Assembly: GCA_037576195.1 (NCBI GenBank)
Contig: CM075104.1
Location: 16,384,211 to 16,448,210, forward strand
Direction of reading: 5' to 3'
DNA length: 64,000 nt
Source: Phytoseiulus persimilis
Taxonomy: Eukaryota > Arthropoda > Arachnida > Mesostigmata > Phytoseiidae
Both the position numbers and the translations under genes were made by a program. Position 1 is the first letter of the stretch; the number at the start of each line of letters is the position of its first letter. Shown here one piece after another: positions 34,500 through 45,200 of this stretch. Below the pieces are notes generated by a model that did no database searches, was not told the DNA's origin, and saw nothing but the letters and a program-made list of their open reading frames with translations.

Positions 34500-35177
34500 T
34501 AATACCTCTGACAAGGAGTAATGCTGTTCACCTTTACAACAGCAGGATACGTCGTCGACATATTAGGGCCGCTGACTGCAGATCTCAACTATGCTCCCAT
34601 TATGGATACCGCGCTCGGCGATTGCAATCCGAATGGTCTGGACGGGCTGTCGAGGGCCGGCGACGTTTGCTTTTTGGATGAAGGATTCCGGGATGTGGTA
34701 CCTCACCCGGTACAGCGGAGTTCCGTGGTCTGTGATCTAGCCTTTGACGGTGATCGGAAGCAGTCGACTACAGGAGAGGCTAACCACTCTCTATGTGCAA
34801 CGAAAATACGATTGGCTGTGGAAGCAGAACATGGTATCATCAAGCGGAGGTACCGCATCCTGAATCATCGAGTGGATGACCTCCTTTCCCAGATCGGAGT
34901 CCCCAAGATCGCGTGCTTTCTGCACATCAATATCAGCAAGCGTCACAGATCCGATCAGATCATGTTCAATGAGGCTCTGAGCCTCCTGTAGTAGATGCGA
35001 AACGTCGGGATGCGCTGGCCTAAGAAGTTGAGGACGATGGATGGAGCAGAGCCAGGAGGGTATGGTCCAGTCCCAAACTTTCCCAGTTGCAAACGAGTGC
35101 TGCTCGATTCCTCCGGTCAGAAACTTGCGCTCGTCCAACTGGGAGAACCCTTGGTTCCCTCAGGAGTGCTTCGTTGA
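34500..35177 (+). pseudogene. DDE_Tnp_4 (Harbinger/PIF-type) transposase C-terminal half
   Basis: The frame from 34,521 reads FTTAGYVVDILGPLTADLNY, then FLDEGFRDVV (second catalytic aspartate region), then TKIRLAVEAEHGIIKRRY (third catalytic acidic residue region), and RILNHRVDDLL. This order and wording is typical of the DDE superfamily endonuclease (DDE_Tnp_4) proteins of Harbinger-like elements common in arthropods. The N-terminal half with the first aspartate is missing. Two stops at 34,989-34,994 interrupt it, after which a frame reading MDGAEPGGYGP continues to 35,177. That last piece recurs in the - strand copy near 56.9 kb. It lies antisense to, and directly downstream of, gene Z. Confidence 0.8.
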
Positions 35178-35814
35178 GACCTGGTTTGGAAGCACTGCCA
35201 TCCACAATGATCGTGACTACCTCGCAATTCACTGAAGCTTTTGCGTCTTCGGTTTCTCCGAGCGGAATTTTCAGGTCTCCCGCAGAGCTTTCCAATCGCG
35301 TCTCATGAAGTCGAGAGTTCAACCCTGCTTCCCCTGATCGCCCGACTGTGATGCAACAATCACTCCAGTCCCAACGGCCGCGTTCTTTGGAGAGAAATGT
35401 CTCTGTCCGTATGGGAAAGCTCAATCAGTGATTTTCCCTGTTCCCCGTTTCGTACGACGGCGGTGTCGTTGTGTCGCCTTCGGGACAGTTCTTCGAATGA
35501 TCTTGCAGGTTACTCGCGCAAAGCTCAGCGGATGAGTGCAACGAGATAAAAGAGAGTTTCGCTCCTCGCCAGGCGTTTCCCCTCGAATCATTCACCTCCC
35601 ATGATGTCTTTCAGAGGGTCCGCGGCGCCTTCGATAAATTCTCTTGTATTTCACAACGATACTCATCGAACTCGACATAGGTTGCTGCCGCCCGCGCGAG
35701 TTCTTCGCCAGGAAACAGTGTCCCTACTCCTACTTCACCGATCATGGTGACGGCTAGAACTCCTAGCGCATCTCGGATGCCCGCTTTCTACTTCTCAGCA
35801 CCCATAGTCGGCAT
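35020..35814 (-). pseudogene. Gene Z region, copy with stop codon
   Basis: On the - strand from the ATG at 35,814 the frame reads MPTMGAEK, then a stop where other copies have lysine, then AGIRDAL and IGEVGVGTLFPGEELARAA. A one-base difference near 35,640 changes frame before the ADPLKDIMGGE block. Further on, 35,424-35,020 is open and contains NCEVVTIIVDGSASKPGLNE, which is also recognisable at 48.07 and 56.05 kb. These may be successive exons of one gene. The function is unknown. It lies directly downstream of gene X on the same strand. Confidence 0.4.
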
Positions 35815-35879
35815 CTTGCCGTGTGCTCGGTTGCAAACGGAGCACAACTCTCGGACCGTATAATCTACCGCTGCACTTC

Positions 35880-38800
35880 GGCGAAGGAATACCAATTTCT
35901 TAGTTTCAAGACTCGGTTTATTCTAGACCAGGCGGCTCCCTCTTCAGACCACTACGCCGTCGCTCCCCGGGGTTTCTTCGCTGCCGGAGACAACCAGGAT
36001 GTGTTCGGTTTGCGAGTAGTACTCTTCCCGGCGGCAACGGAAACGTTGTCTGGAAGTTGAAGGAGCGAATTCTCATTAGACTCAATGCGACTCATGATCT
36101 GGAGCTCTTCGCTCAGCTTTGAATATTGGCTTAGAAGCTCAGGAAATCTACTCACGGACTGCCGTGTCTGGCCCGTTGCCCTGAGGGGCCCTCTCGTCGT
36201 CCTCACTCTCGGAGCTGTCCGATGACAAGCAAAGCTCCGCAACAGGATGCGGAACTTGAACGTCACGGAAGTCCCTGCAATATGAATGGTTCGATAAACG
36301 TTCGGAGCTTTTGCCGAGGAGAGTGGCACGCGGGAGATGGGGGAGAAGCAAAGAATTAGAGCTGTGAACTTGGAGACCGTGAACGTACCTTTTGGGGACG
36401 ACAGACGCCCCTGAGACGCGGGGGGCCCTGACTCGAGCCGGCGCCCGACCAGGCAGTCTTCGGCCTCGCTTGGCGACGGTTGTCGCTGCTGTCGAGGGTA
36501 GAACCCTCGCCGTAGCCACCATATCCCTCGCAGGACTCCTTATGGGGCTGAGCGGCGGAGGCAATTTCATCCTTTTCAGGATGTCCTCGACAGCACCAAT
36601 CTCGCCTGACGTTTGGTCGGGCTGCCGGCGTCCTCGATCCTCGATGTCAGCGAGCAGAGGAGGAAGCCTCATCTCGTCCAGAACTTTCTCTACGCGACTC
36701 ATCTCAGCCGCGAGCTCTTCGGCTTTTGGTCGCACGGACGAGATGGGCCTCTTCCGAGCCGCTGCCGACACCCGAGAAGGCGCCCAGGACATCGAATACC
36801 GAGCGGCAGCCTGTTCAGAATCCGGTTGCGAAGTGAGCCCGGTTGGCCGCTTCGGATGTTGCCGCGCCGGCCGAGGAATGACGGGAGGTGGTCCCGTTGA
36901 CGGAAGACGCGGTTTCGGCACAGGCGTCGTGGGCGGCCGTTGAGCCGGTCGCGGTGGGCCGAGACCATCTGGAATCGGCTCCCACGACGCCTGAATAATT
37001 TCCGAGAAATCCCGGAAATCTCCGAGCACGCCTCTTGCCATGAGGGCAATCGCATCCTTCCGATCAACCTGGAGCAGAATACAAACTCAGTTCCGAGTGG
37101 ATAAGAGAGTTTGCCAAAATGGCATTGAACCTTTCAGGCGAAAAGTACCTTGACCGGCGCTTCGAAGAGCGTGTGGTCCTGAGTCTCGGTTTTGTGCGTT
37201 GAGAAGGTTCCCGATCCGGCTACCATTCTCTGACGCTCCATCGCGGCTTCTCGCCTGATCGCCTCACGTTGCTCAATGCTGGAAGAAGAGAAGTCAGCTT
37301 AGTTTTGCAAATCGATGTTGTGAGAAATATGCATGGGGCTGTCGACACTGTGTTCCAGGATTCTGATTCGATCTGAATCTGTATGGCAGCGGTAATCGCA
37401 ATATCCCTCAAATCGGCGAACGTACTCCGCTCTGTACTCAGAATGAGGTCAAGCAACATCTTTGGAATCGCTTCCCAGATGGTGCTCGTTTTTCAGCGGA
37501 CGAGAACCAAGTCGAAATGAGACGAGACAGCCAACTTTGACGGAGCATTGAACAGATTTTCGGGAGGGGATCTCGCAGCATCATGCCAGCAACGAATATT
37601 TGTCTTCTCAAGTCAAAATATTGCGACAGCTATTGCTCTCGACACTAACGCTGAGAAAACAGCGGAAACAGTCAACCATTCGTGGGTTGGTATCATTGAA
37701 CCCTGAAGAGTCATACGAGCTCGACATCATGTGGTCGATGTTCTGGTTCGTACGGTCATAGTCCGTCCATACGGTCTGCGAAGGTACTAGTCGCAAGGGA
37801 ACTAAACGACGTCTACAACAGCGGCGGGAGCGCAGGGGGCTCAACGCAGTTTGCGCGAAGACTTCCACTACGAACAAAGCGGAAACGCAGACTGGAACAG
37901 CGTCCTTGTCGGCTCCCGGTGCTCTCACCTGGCGTGTTCGTTCTTTTTGTACGAATCGCGGCAGAAATTGAGCATCCGCGATCGACCACTGCACTGCAAA
38001 GACCTTGCCAACATTCACGAGCGTCGTGATTCGTTGAACACCGTATCGCTACTTTCGGTTGATGCTCAGAACCTCCAGGTTGGAGTTCAGGCTCTAGAGC
38101 AGCGATCCGATAGATCTCCCAGTCGCGTGCAAACCAGGTCCGACGTAGATCTCGGACCCGGGCAGCTACATTCAGCCGGTTGCGAACACTGTCCGTACAA
38201 TTGAGTACGACGTGCGTCCAAGCCCGAATTTTCTTGGCGGAGCACTTCACGGAGTCTAATCGTAGATGGCAGAAGCCTGGAAGCTTACCTGAACATGTTG
38301 AAAGTGTTGAATTTGTTGGAGCCGAAACGAACTAGCAAGAAGTCTTCAACAAAAGTGAATTCCGAGGATGAGGCTCCCTATAAAACTACTTTTCTACGAC
38401 CCATTCCCATTTCGAGATGTGAGAAAGTGGTGTAAGGTCTGCTGCCTCTCTCTCTCGTAGAAATCGCTGTGTTTGTTCAATGGAACCCCATCTTCAAACC
38501 GCAAGAAAACGCCACCACAGTTGCTTCGGAATTTGAGTGCGCCCTTTCGTGGGTTCGCACTGACTCGCTCCCGTCTGCGGGGTGCTGCGAGGATTCAGCT
38601 CTGTTCTGAGCTCCAGAATAATCGAGCATGAATGTTAGCTCAGGACCGATTCGTTGGAACTGGTATTCGTCGAATAAGTTCGATTTATGGAGGAAGTTTC
38701 AGTGATCCTCGGGATGGAAGTTGGTCGAGTTACTCGTCTCGATGTTTCTTTCCCGAAACTATCAAGGCGAAATCTCCGTAATGCCCGCGAATGATGCCCC

Positions 38801-40600
38801 GAGCCTGAGACCCGAGCAATCTTCTGACCCCAACCGGGGAACTGTCCGAGTCGGATCCGTAATCGAGAGCAGATTCGGATGCAACAAGCGGATTCGGGTT
38901 CGAGCGAAGCTCCCGAGCCCATCCAAATCGAAATCTGCCCACACTAATCTCCGATGAAGCTTGGCTCATTGTGACCACAGATATCCTTGTCTGCGGGGTT
39001 GATCCTGTCTCGATGAATTGAATGAAGGTTCTAAAGCCGTAACCCATGGTGAATTTCCGACCCCGTGATTCGATCAACGAGAGGAGTTGCTTGGGCGAAA
39101 CTCAATTCGAGTCCCCCAGCTTTCTTGTAGTTAGCAACAAAGAATGCCATTTCTAACGTTTTGAGCCGACGACGGGTCACAAGTCTGTTCCGTTTCGCGC
39201 CCCAGTCCGGAACTTCCACATCATCCATTGCAGAGGCGCCCCAGAGACAGGAGAAGCGCCCACGTATCGCTCGGCGCTACTCGACTACACCGCCCTCTCA
39301 GGTCCTGAATTTGTCCCGCGCAACCGAGAGCCTGACAGCATGTTACAGGAGGTTATCACCTTTAGAAGCATCCACTGTTGTCCGGGAGTGCCCATATGAA
39401 CGAACTTCCAATGCAAACGCTGTAAAAACCATGGTTTCGATGCAAACCGCGGGGGGCTTCAGAGTGATTGGAATCGTCTCAAAACCTCGCTACTACGGTC
39501 CGCCACCACGGAAGCGACTCAAAGCCTGCTCCCGTGACCTGAGCTCTGCGATGTGGAGAGCAAACCTCTAGCCCCGACCGAAGATCCATTCGAGTGAGAT
39601 TCGGAATCAAGAGCAGCTTCGGATTCAACGAGCGGATTCGGGTTCGAGCAAAGTTTTCGAGTCCAACCAAATCGAAGTCATTTGAGGGGATGATTCGGGT
39701 TCGATGGGTTAGGTTGGAATCAATCTCCGGTCTGATAGAATCAATCAATCTGATGTATGCAAAGTCCGACATAGCCGCCTTCCTCGCCAAAATCAATTCC
39801 ATGAAGAAGAGGAATCAAACGTCACGACTCTTCCTGATCCGCCACACAAAGAGTTCAATGGAGATTATGGAGATTTTGCAGCCAGATTCGAGAATTGACT
39901 GAATCTGGGAATACCGAGATGTATTTTGTTCCCTATCGGAGGTGTAGCTTGCTCGGGTGCGTCACTGCGCTAGGAACTTATTGAACCGGTGGAGAGCAGG
40001 GGATTCACTTTGAGACGGATTGCTATCGCCTTCCGCTCAAGATATGTATCGCAGAGGAATTTCCATCAGTATGGAGAAGATTCGCTCTCATCCGTTCCGA
40101 TAAAACCCTGGTGTTGGTTGTGCCTATCTCCAGACATTGTTGGCTGTGCAAAATATCCATCATTTATTCGAGGGCTCGATGATCATTGAAGCGTTGGACC
40201 GTCCCTCTCGAGTTTTTCTAAACCACTCAGAATTCTCTTCGAACTCACTTTTCGAGAATCCTTCGATGTTCAGAACTTTTTTTCCAGATCTGCGATGCAC
40301 AGCCTGTGAGAATAGGACACGTAGGACAGCCTTGACAGGATCCAACCATCAGGGGAACTTCCTCGGAGGGATGGGTCTCTGTTTCATGAAGGTTGAAGTT
40401 TCTTCATACAGGTGTCTTGCGAGCTCGACGAATGCCGAGCTCATTCCTCTCTCTCCCAAGGTTTGCCACAGCGGACTCAGTTTCGGTCCTTCGCAGTTTC
40501 TGTCGCCGACGTCATGCCATCCTCACCTCGTCGATTCCTCTTGAAGTCCTCCTGCCTCTCTGATAGCTGTTATTCTCCTCCGCCCATTGTTGTTCATGTC
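35880..40600 (-). repeat. Composite repeat unit, copy 7 (-), most complete
   Basis: Read from about 41,030 downward this gives the tail of segment W, a shortened segment Y, the middle part with the 89-base candidate exon (38,377-38,289), gene X and gene Z, and then the antisense DDE_Tnp_4 sequence. It is the best single guide to the original gene order. Gene X and its surroundings are almost identical to the copy at 49.2-50.6 kb. Confidence 0.8.
35952..37241 (-). CDS. Gene X, intact copy, unknown function
   Basis: Exons are 37,278-37,149, 37,068-36,389, 36,274-36,156 and 36,049-35,952, and the coding length from the ATG at 37,241 is 990 bases with no internal stop. All GT-AG borders are kept (third donor GTGAGT), and an AATAAA lies at 35,917-35,922. 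Compared with the 46 kb copy it shows scattered replacements (for example APRVSGASVVPK for APLVSGAFVVPK) as well as silent changes. By eye these give no clear sign of purifying selection. Gene Z follows about 100 bases beyond the AATAAA. Confidence 0.55.
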
Positions 40601-41030
40601 TTCTTAATATTGCGGTGAACCTATGAGTATGAAATACTAGTATCTGTCTATTTGTGTGAATGTTTGTCCTCCATAAACTTTGATTCGATTGATGGTATCG
40701 ACATGAACTCCGCGTGCTGTAAAGGAGATCACTGAGGAGGACATAGGCCTCTCGTCCCTGCTTCACCAATGAACTCTCAGCTAACCTACCGTCTGATCTA
40801 TCTTCCTCCACATCAACCGGTGACACGCGAGACACCGGTTAAACAACAGCCCCAAACGATACGGCGGAAGATAGAACTCGAGTCTATTCCCGAGCTCGTC
40901 TCCTCCTTTCTCTCACTAGGAGTAACATGCTGCGTAGCTGCGCTTTTCCATTCTGGAGGCAACGAAAGTATAACACGGGCGTGTTTGTATTCGAAGATCA
41001 CGTGTTCCACGCTTTTTTCTTACACTCCGC
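40601..41030 (-). repeat. Segment W, 3' part only
   Basis: The reverse complement of this stretch aligns with 44,860-45,200 and with 27,160-27,440. Shared peptide pieces include SSIFRRIV and EDRSDGR, with KVYGGQT in another phase. It lies directly upstream of composite copy 7, the same relation as segment W to the other units. The left part of segment W is missing and replaced by the low-copy stretch to the right. Confidence 0.5.
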
Positions 41031-42171
41031 ACCTCTTGCAGGTCTTGTCATCCTGTCGATCGGAAAACATCGAATGGGCTCTAGCTGGCAGCAAGCCCTC
41101 TCTGGCTGACGCCAGGAGAACGTCCCCTCAGCGATTCTCGGAGGAGCGGAACCTTATACCAAGGAATGTTTTGCCTCCCTGGTATAAACCAAGACTGGGT
41201 TTGGATAGCATTTCCTGCGACCAAGTCTGCGCCTGATTTTCGCCTTAGATATTCCGAATATGTCGTAGCCCGAAATTAACGTCGGCTGCATCTTGCGAGG
41301 AGCCGGAGATTTCGAGGAAAGTAGACATTGTCAGTCGCACGGTGAGAAACCACCAAATGCTGTCGATGACCCAAAGTTGAACTGACGGCGCCCACGAAAT
41401 GAAATTCGGTGAATCTCTTTGACCGCAATCAAAACCCAAATCATCTCAGGAAGCTTGGCCTTCAGGGCCGAGGGCGCGTGGAGCGAAAGCTCTGTCGATC
41501 TGCTCGACTGTAGCAGGGATTCAACCAACTTCAGAAACAAAAACGCGTCCCGATTGCTGAGGGGGCGCAAAACCGGAGTTGAGTGTTCGGCCTGATGAGT
41601 GAGTTATTTGAGATGGAGATTGGAACACATTGTTTTTCAACTAATCTTTCGTCAAGCGGGAGAGGTTGAGGTCTCAGAAGTCCAGCTTCCAGAGAAATCC
41701 ACCGCGTGAATGCTGTGAGGAATCGCTCACAGAGAGACTGAGGTTTGCCGAGTGGAAGAGAGTAGGAGGTCGTTGACGTCGTTGCACGTCTACTTTTCGC
41801 GAAAGAACGCCGCTGTGTTTTTGTCCTCCGGTTCCCAAGCGCCCGGTGGCACGTATCATATTCTATCTGAGTTGACTGAGTTCGAGAGTGTGCCACGCTT
41901 CCCCAAGCTCAGGTGAGATAAACGGAATTGAACGGAAGTCTTAATCATTGTCCAACGTGATGTCCTTCGTACAGTTTCGATTCGTGGAATCAGAATGATG
42001 GGAATGCATCAGATGGTAGTGATTTTTTTCTCGTCATGGACGTGAAAACTTCGAGGACAGACATGAGACCGGTCATCGCGAAAAAAGAGAGCGAATCTTA
42101 AGGACGGGAGCGACGAAAAATGGAGGACGAACAAATTACGTTATTATGACTCGACTATTGTTTGATGCTGG

Positions 42172-42504
42172 ATGTACAGCGACTTCGTTGAAGCTCGGTC
42201 TCAGAATGACGACGAAGACATCGACTGTCTGTGTTACTTGGACGAATCGTGGCGAGCACATGCGAACTTTGTAGCTTCGGTTGCCGAGACATCCCTTGAT
42301 GATCACGTGACGGCAGATGACAGAATTCATATCTGTGAAGAACTGACAGACTCTCGCATCCTGGTTCAGCTTTCGGGAAATCACTTTCGGACTCCGAGGG
42401 TAGTTACAGTGACAATTAAACAAAGGAGGTGGAAGAAGATAACGTCTTTGTTTGAACAACTTTCGACGCCATCTCCAACCTCGCCGTTTGGTGGCCTTCA
42501 ATGA
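42172..42504 (+). CDS. Unidentified 110-codon frame
   Basis: The frame begins MYSDFVEARSQNDDEDIDCL and ends at TGA 42,502-42,504. It is acidic at the N-terminus and basic in the middle (TIKQRRWKKI). It has no membrane segment, no signal peptide and no recognised domain. A 121-codon frame lies opposite it, so coding status is open. It is reported because it is in low-copy DNA rather than in a recognised repeat. Confidence 0.2.
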   Translation: MYSDFVEARSQNDDEDIDCLCYLDESWRAHANFVASVAETSLDDHVTADDRIHICEELTDSRILVQLSGNHFRTPRVVTVTIKQRRWKKITSLFEQLSTPSPTSPFGGLQ

Positions 42505-42990
42505 AAACGTTCAAGATGATGTCTTACCTAAGCTTTCGAGCCTTGAACTTCGACCATCTCACCGAAAGAATATGTATAACGGATCACTCGTGAAAATTGG
42601 TGAACCAAATAAGTTTCACTCTGGTTTGCGACAGCGGAATCCCTCCGGTAATGTTTCGTGGAGGATCGGGGTGGAGTAAAAAGTTGGTTCGAAGAATATA
42701 ATAGTGCTCACATCTTCATAGAATTTCACTTTAGTTCCAATCATTCGGGTAATTGAGCACCTCAGGATAACGCAACCCTCAGTCCTGTATCGGTATCATT
42801 GAGCGTTGGATAGTACCAGGATCTAATTCGCGGAGACTCAGGTTCCGCGGAAATTTGGCTGCTCTGCACGAGAAACGAGGCATTCTAATCTCGAGAATGA
42901 TGAGCCCGATTTCGAATGAGAACTGTGCCGCCCTCATGAGCCCTGCCGGAGCTGACATACAAGGTATCGCTTCTTCTCCCTCTCAAGATA

Positions 42991-43344
42991 ATGGCTGCTA
43001 ACTCGTCTAGGTTGAATTTGACGTACTCCGAAACATTGGACGAATTCCTGGAAGGAAACCAAGTCGCCGAATTTCCATTATCGCGAGCCGTTCAGCATTC
43101 TGCCAGCATTTCGTTGGACGGGAAATACAATACGTACGAGCCTGGGAGAATATTCTCGCAGTGCGGCGCAAGGTGGCGATCGCCAAAGTATCCTCAAGCC
43201 CTGCTGATGAAACCGCCGGAACGACCGTGGGGAGATTGGAGGATCATCCTTGATGGTTACCTGAAGCTGCATCGGAAGTGTTGTCAGGTCTCTGCGGTGG
43301 AATTCTTGAACTCATCTAGGGAGCCGGATCCGACAGGACACTGA
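42991..43344 (+). CDS. Unidentified 117-codon frame
   Basis: The frame begins MAANSSRLNLTYSETLDEFL and ends at TGA 43,342-43,344. The ATG sits in an acceptable context (AGATAATGG). No domain is recognised, and the cysteines (SQCG, RKCCQV) do not form a known finger. It could be a first exon, since the sequence before it is pyrimidine-rich, but a donor is not obvious. Confidence 0.2.
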   Translation: MAANSSRLNLTYSETLDEFLEGNQVAEFPLSRAVQHSASISLDGKYNTYEPGRIFSQCGARWRSPKYPQALLMKPPERPWGDWRIILDGYLKLHRKCCQVSAVEFLNSSREPDPTGH

Positions 43345-44029
43345 CATAGTCCCAAAGGGTTTCGCGGATCACTAGGACATCTCTGATCAGGATTTCTGGA
43401 TGACACACGAAGCGGAGCTTGAAGACTCGCCCGATTCAATCCGAACAGACCACGAAAGCTCTATCGGCGCAGTCGGACTTCTGCAAAACCATACCGGAAG
43501 CATCTTCTGAAGAGTGAGCCGATCTCATCAAGGATGTCTATCGATTCATAGTTCCTTACGTCCGACCTCTTATCCTGTATAGTGCATCCATTCTCCTCTA
43601 CTCCAACCATGATCAACTAGATCTCACCGAACTCGATCCCGCTCTCGTGAGCAAAGCAAACCTAGCAGCCGGGAAAAGAATGGCGAAGATAAGATTCGGT
43701 TGATCGGAACCGAGGCAACAGATCAGTATGAATCTTCTGATGAGGATAAGTTCTTTCTTTCGAGACGCTCCCGATTGAGTTGCCAGCTCGAATCCAATGA
43801 GGATTCCCTTCAAGTTTGAAAGAGGTGATCGGTCGAATAGACGAGTTGCCGATGAGTTCTTATCGAAGGTGGCGCTCGAAATCGCGGAATCTGATTCGTT
43901 TTCTGGTGAAAGTATCTCGAGGACCGAGCCCTCTCCTGGGGGGCCTCTGCTTCAGACCTGCGCTCAGACACTCAAAAGCGCAGAACCCTGCGGAGACGTC
44001 CAGTAGCTCGCTTCCATCTCTCATTGTCT

Positions 44030-45200
44030 CTAATCGCTGGTTCGGTCTGCAGCTGTTCAACTCTCTGGATCTCAACGACACGGATCTCAACGACACGTAT
44101 GTATTGAATAGCATCCGGGACGACGCGAAGCCCTGCTACGAGGATGCCCAGGAGTTTGCGACGGCTGAAAACTAGCTTTCGATACACATTTGCAAGACGG
44201 ACCATGGGAGCGGGGTTAATTCGAGCGGGTTTCCTTCCAGCATGGTTTCCAGGTTCAGCAAGTCCGCGATGATCACTGACCCAAACCACAAAGACTTCTC
44301 TTGGAGCACTGCTTCCTTCTTGGCTCGCATGAGAGAGAGCGATCACCAAGACAAAGAAAGGATGGAAGGCATGCAATATGTAGCTTGGGAGCGACCTGGA
44401 GCGAACCCTCCAAAAAAGGACAGGAAGCCGATTTCAAGCAGCATCCCGATTCCCGAAAATAGGATCCAAGAGAAGTCCGCTGAAAGAAGTCGCCGGGGAC
44501 TGAATGAACAACGAACGGTGGATATCTACGAAGAACACTGCTATGCGCGGAAACAGCCCCCAGTCAATGCGAAGACTGATAAAATGAAAAAACAGGAGGT
44601 CCGCGTAGAAACGGACGCACGATTCACGGGGCGCCCCGGGATGAGTTTGAAGAGATCATCAAACCGTAAGATAGAGCGCATCAACACAAAGCAACGTTGC
44701 TTGGAAGCGAGCGATCAACCCCCGAAGGTTCCGATGTATTCGGTGAGGGATTTCTTTTTTTGAACGTGTTATCTCAAACCAAGTTATCCTTTCGATTGTA
44801 TTCGCTCCAAATGTTGCCTCGTGAATTAAAAGGCGCTGCTCCGCCGCATGTTCCTCCTAGTGAGGGAAAGGAGCAGACGAGCTCGGGAATGATCGTGAGT
44901 TCTATCTTTCGCCGTATCGTCTTAGACTATCGGATAAACGGCGTCTCGCGTGTCTCCAGTTGATGGGAACAAAAATAGATCAGTCGGTAAAATAGATGAA
45001 GGATCGTTATTGAAGCAGGGGCGAGAGGCCGATGCCCCCCTCAGAGACCCCGTTTACAGCACGCGAAGACGATGTCGAGACGATCAATCGAGTAAAAGTT
45101 TATGGAGGACAAACATGCATACAAACAGACAGGTCCTAGTACTTCATACATATAGATTCAACGCAATAGTGAGAAGACATGAACGACAAAGGGCGTAGTG
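44030..45200 (+). repeat. Segment W, copy 2 (+)
   Basis: This matches 27,146-28,190 on the opposite strand. The main frame is 44,242-44,763 (173 codons, including MEGMQYVAWERPGANPPKK and RGLNEQRTVDIYEEHCYAR). A further stretch (44,860-45,130) is shared by all three W copies and stays aligned without indels between this copy and 40.6-40.9 kb, in a frame reading SLLKQGREADAPL here. Composite copy 8 follows at once on the same strand. The protein is hydrophilic, rich in lysine and arginine, and not recognised. Confidence 0.5.

Larger units (their letters stand above)
41031..44029. other. Low-copy stretch, only unidentified frames
   Basis: No second copy of this stretch is seen in the window. 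Frames of interest are 41,896-41,531 (-, 121 codons), 42,172-42,504 (+, 110 codons) and 42,991-43,344 (+, 117 codons). A short frame near 43,535-43,675 reads YRFIVPYVRPLILY and faintly resembles a LINE reverse-transcriptase tail. None has a convincing domain, and no clear exon chain was found. This is the most likely place in the window for true single-copy host sequence, but I cannot support a gene model. Confidence 0.35.
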
